Assembly: GCF_003289945.1 (NCBI RefSeq)
Contig: NZ_QMBP01000010.1
Span: 1-64,000, forward strand
From: Mesorhizobium hawassense
Lineage (GTDB): Bacteria; Pseudomonadota; Alphaproteobacteria; Rhizobiales; Rhizobiaceae
Reading direction: 5' to 3'
DNA: 64,000 nt
In this document: one piece after another, positions 62,620 to 64,000 of the stretch
How the letters are laid out: each line of letters opens with the position of its first letter
Numbering within the stretch: position 1 is the first letter of the stretch
The notes under the pieces: generated by a model
Told to the model about the DNA's origin: nothing
The model's input: only the letters and a program-made list of their open reading frames with translations
Database searches by the model: none
Made by a program: the position numbers and the translations under genes

Positions 62620-62743
62620 AAGGGGGTGGAATTTTAGCCCCCCTCAACTTCCCCATCCCTTGCGAAGTCTATTCTCCGCCACCGTGGTCGCCGTCCACCG
62701 CTGAACGCCAGCGGGAGCCCAAAACCCCACGGAGGCCCGATCC
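62620..62743 (+). promoter_or_regulatory. Promoter region of the excisionase gene
   Basis: The gap between the fseA-like frame and the excisionase gene has an inverted repeat AGGGGGT/GCCCCCCT (about 62621-62643) around an AT-rich centre (GGAATTTTA), then CTTGCGAAGTCTATTCT at 62658-62674. By analogy with ICEMlSym, FseA should activate transcription here. Which element it contacts is not known. GGAGG precedes the start at 62744. Confidence 0.45.
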
Positions 62744-63025
62744 ATGCGACCCGATATCGCCGTCTTGCCGCCGCGCTTCCTGCGCACCAAGGAAGCCGCG
62801 GATTTTCTCAGCCTCTCCGCCCGAACGCTCGAAAAGCACCGCACCTATGGCACCGGTCCTGGCTACCGAAAGCTCGGCGGCCGTGTCGTCTATGCCGTCG
62901 ACGATCTACAGGCTTGGGCCGAACGCGGCGCCGTCACCTCTACATCCGATCCGCGTGGGTCGGTCCTGCCGGCCAAGCGTCACACACCGACGCCGCCGGC
63001 GCATGGCGGACGGTACGCACGCTGA
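62744..63025 (+). CDS. RdfS/AlpA-like excisionase
   Basis: The 93-residue protein has an excisionase-type winged helix: RFLRTKEAADFLSLSARTLE, KHRTYGTGPGYRKLGGRVVY and VDDLQAWAERG, followed by a basic Pro-rich tail. RdfS-type recombination directionality factors bias the integrase toward excision. Position just downstream of the FseA-like frames fits the ICEMlSym control circuit. A general AlpA-type regulator is the alternative. No integrase is in the window, so the att-site partner must lie elsewhere on the element. Confidence 0.75.
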   Translation: MRPDIAVLPPRFLRTKEAADFLSLSARTLEKHRTYGTGPGYRKLGGRVVYAVDDLQAWAERGAVTSTSDPRGSVLPAKRHTPTPPAHGGRYAR

Positions 63026-63043
63026 CCGCGCGCGGATTTCCAA

Positions 63044-64000
63044 ATGGTGGCGCGAAACCAATCCCTTTCTGAGCGCGGGCAGCTCGACCTGTTCCGGGCG
63101 CTGCCTGGCGACTTCGCCCCGCGAGACGCGCAGGATCTCATGGCCTATCCGTTCTTCTCCCTTTCCAAGACACATCGCACCACCCCGATCGATTTTGCCG
63201 CGGGTAACGTCACGATCCGGGTCGAAGCCGTACCCGATCATGGGATGGCGACCATCTGGGACGCGGACATCCTGATCTGGGCCGCGAGCCAGATCGTCGA
63301 GGCGCGCGACACCGGCCTTCGCACCTCGCGCCTGATGGCCGCCACGCCTTATGAGATTCTCACCTTCGTCGGCCGCGGCAAGAGCCTTCGCGACTATCAA
63401 CGCCTGAAGGCGGCGCTTGACCGGCTGCAGTCGACCACCGTCTCGACGACGATCCGTCAGCCCGCCGAAGGACGGCGTCACCGCTTCTCATGGATCAACG
63501 AGTGGCAGGAGCGCATCGATCGCCATGGCAAACCCTCGGGGATCGAGTTGATCGTCCCCGACTGGTTCTACCAGGCAGTCCTCGATGACGCGCTCGTGCT
63601 GACGATCGATCGCGCCTATTTCGACCTGACTGGCGGTCTCGAGCGCTGGCTCTATCGGCTGGTGCGCAAGCATGGCGGACGCCAGCGCGACGGCTGGCGT
63701 TTCGACTTCCGTCACCTTCACCAGAAATCCGGCAGCCTGTCGCCCCACAAGCGCTTTGCCTTCGAGCTGCGCGACATCATCCGCCGCCAGCCGCTGCCCG
63801 GCTATACCCTCGCGCTGGAAGTGGAGATTGGCGGCCGGGCGCTGCTCGCCTTCGAGCGGATAGGCTCCTGTGGAAGGCTTGTGGACGGCCTCGTGCTATC
63901 AAGAACCGGAACTGTCGTGCCATCGGGAACCGCAGGCTCGTGCTATCAGGAACCCAAACGGGGCCTAATCTCCAGAAAGAAAAGCCGAAATCGCGCCCTT
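63044..64000 (+). CDS. RepA-type replication initiator, 3'-partial
   Basis: The gene starts at ATG 63044 (or GTG 63047), just after the excisionase stop in the same frame, and is open to the window edge, giving at least 319 residues. Family segments of the element-borne 'replication initiator protein A' are clear: LSERGQLDLFRALPGDFAPR, FFSLSKTHRTTPIDFAAG, TIWDADILIWAASQIVEARD and RFDFRHLHQKSGSLSPHKRF. It probably opens the origin of the plasmid or of the excised element. The last 110 bases contain three iteron-like repeats, so the coding end and the origin may overlap. Confidence 0.88.
   Translation, partial: MVARNQSLSERGQLDLFRALPGDFAPRDAQDLMAYPFFSLSKTHRTTPIDFAAGNVTIRVEAVPDHGMATIWDADILIWAASQIVEARDTGLRTSRLMAATPYEILTFVGRGKSLRDYQRLKAALDRLQSTTVSTTIRQPAEGRRHRFSWINEWQERIDRHGKPSGIELIVPDWFYQAVLDDALVLTIDRAYFDLTGGLERWLYRLVRKHGGRQRDGWRFDFRHLHQKSGSLSPHKRFAFELRDIIRRQPLPGYTLALEVEIGGRALLAFERIGSCGRLVDGLVLSRTGTVVPSGTAGSCYQEPKRGLISRKKSRNRAL
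63891..63954 (+). repeat. Three iteron-like repeats at the end of repA
   Basis: The 17-mer TCGTGCTATCAAGAACC (63891-63907) recurs as TCGTGCCATCGGGAACC (63915-63931) and TCGTGCTATCAGGAACC (63938-63954). Spacings are 24 and 23 bases. Because the second spacing is not a multiple of three, the repeat is not preserved as protein sequence, which points to a DNA-level role such as initiator binding. Confidence 0.65.

Noticed and set aside
1..64000. tRNA, rRNA or CRISPR features
   Set aside because: No cloverleaf-like sequence with conserved arms, rRNA segment or regularly spaced identical repeats was seen on reading; a dedicated search was not possible.

Overview
The window reads as GC-rich alphaproteobacterial DNA, most likely from a Mesorhizobium-like member of the Rhizobiales. 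This is inferred from the density of Dpp/Opp-type ABC importers, the LysR/TetR/AraC regulators, and an excision-control module at the right end that matches the layout of the Mesorhizobium symbiosis ICE. No rRNA, tRNA or CRISPR array was seen.

Layout. (1) 0.5-3.9 kb: three co-directional genes, a histidine-ammonia-lyase-fold protein without the MIO triad, an ornithine-cyclodeaminase/mu-crystallin-type enzyme and a PhnD-like binding protein. (2) 4.1-12 kb: a divergent TetR gene, a CocE/NonD serine hydrolase and a complete Dpp-type importer whose genes overlap by 1-4 bases, ended by a hairpin. (3) 12.3-19.8 kb: a second Dpp-type importer on the minus strand with a fused double ATPase, a tandem DUF427 gene at its tail and a divergent LysR gene. 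(4) 19.9-29.6 kb: accessory DNA with an IS3 remnant, a gluconate-dehydrogenase-subunit-3/Lon chimera of gene fragments, a FUSC fragment, a regulator with its DNA-binding domain before its receiver domain, a GH144/glucoamylase-family enzyme bracketed by a diverged repeat, and a small redox cluster. (5) 29.8-37.4 kb: a branched-chain amino-acid-type binding protein, an HAE1-type RND pump with its adaptor, and a GMC oxidoreductase; a palindromic repeat of Bradyrhizobium style lies in the 31.1 kb gap. (6) 37.6-47.7 kb: a gene graveyard (AraC, peroxiredoxin, DUF488, LysR, IS3 orfB and LigD remnants) mixed with intact LysR, AhpD-like, AlpA-like, sulfite-oxidase-like and DUF1003 genes, and one intact four-gene cluster (45.2-47.3 kb) that looks like an uncharacterised ExbB/ExbD-type proton-driven envelope machine.

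(7) 47.8-64 kb: the backbone of an integrative conjugative element or plasmid, all on the plus strand: ArdC, DUF2958, a large ParB-family protein, a strawberry-notch helicase/methylase, a Toprim protein, DUF2493, a broken HEPN-like gene, two small membrane proteins and DUF736. Then come a QseM-like antiactivator, an FseA-like activator split across two frames with a candidate +1 slip site, an RdfS/AlpA-like excisionase, and a RepA-type initiator with iteron-like repeats that runs off the end. By analogy with ICEMlSym of M. japonicum R7A, the QseM-like protein should restrain the frameshifted FseA-like protein, which should switch on the excisionase gene next to it. Structured leaders precede ardC, parB and the helicase gene. 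Inverted repeats sharing ATGCC/GGCAT arms precede DUF736, qseM-like and fseA-like.
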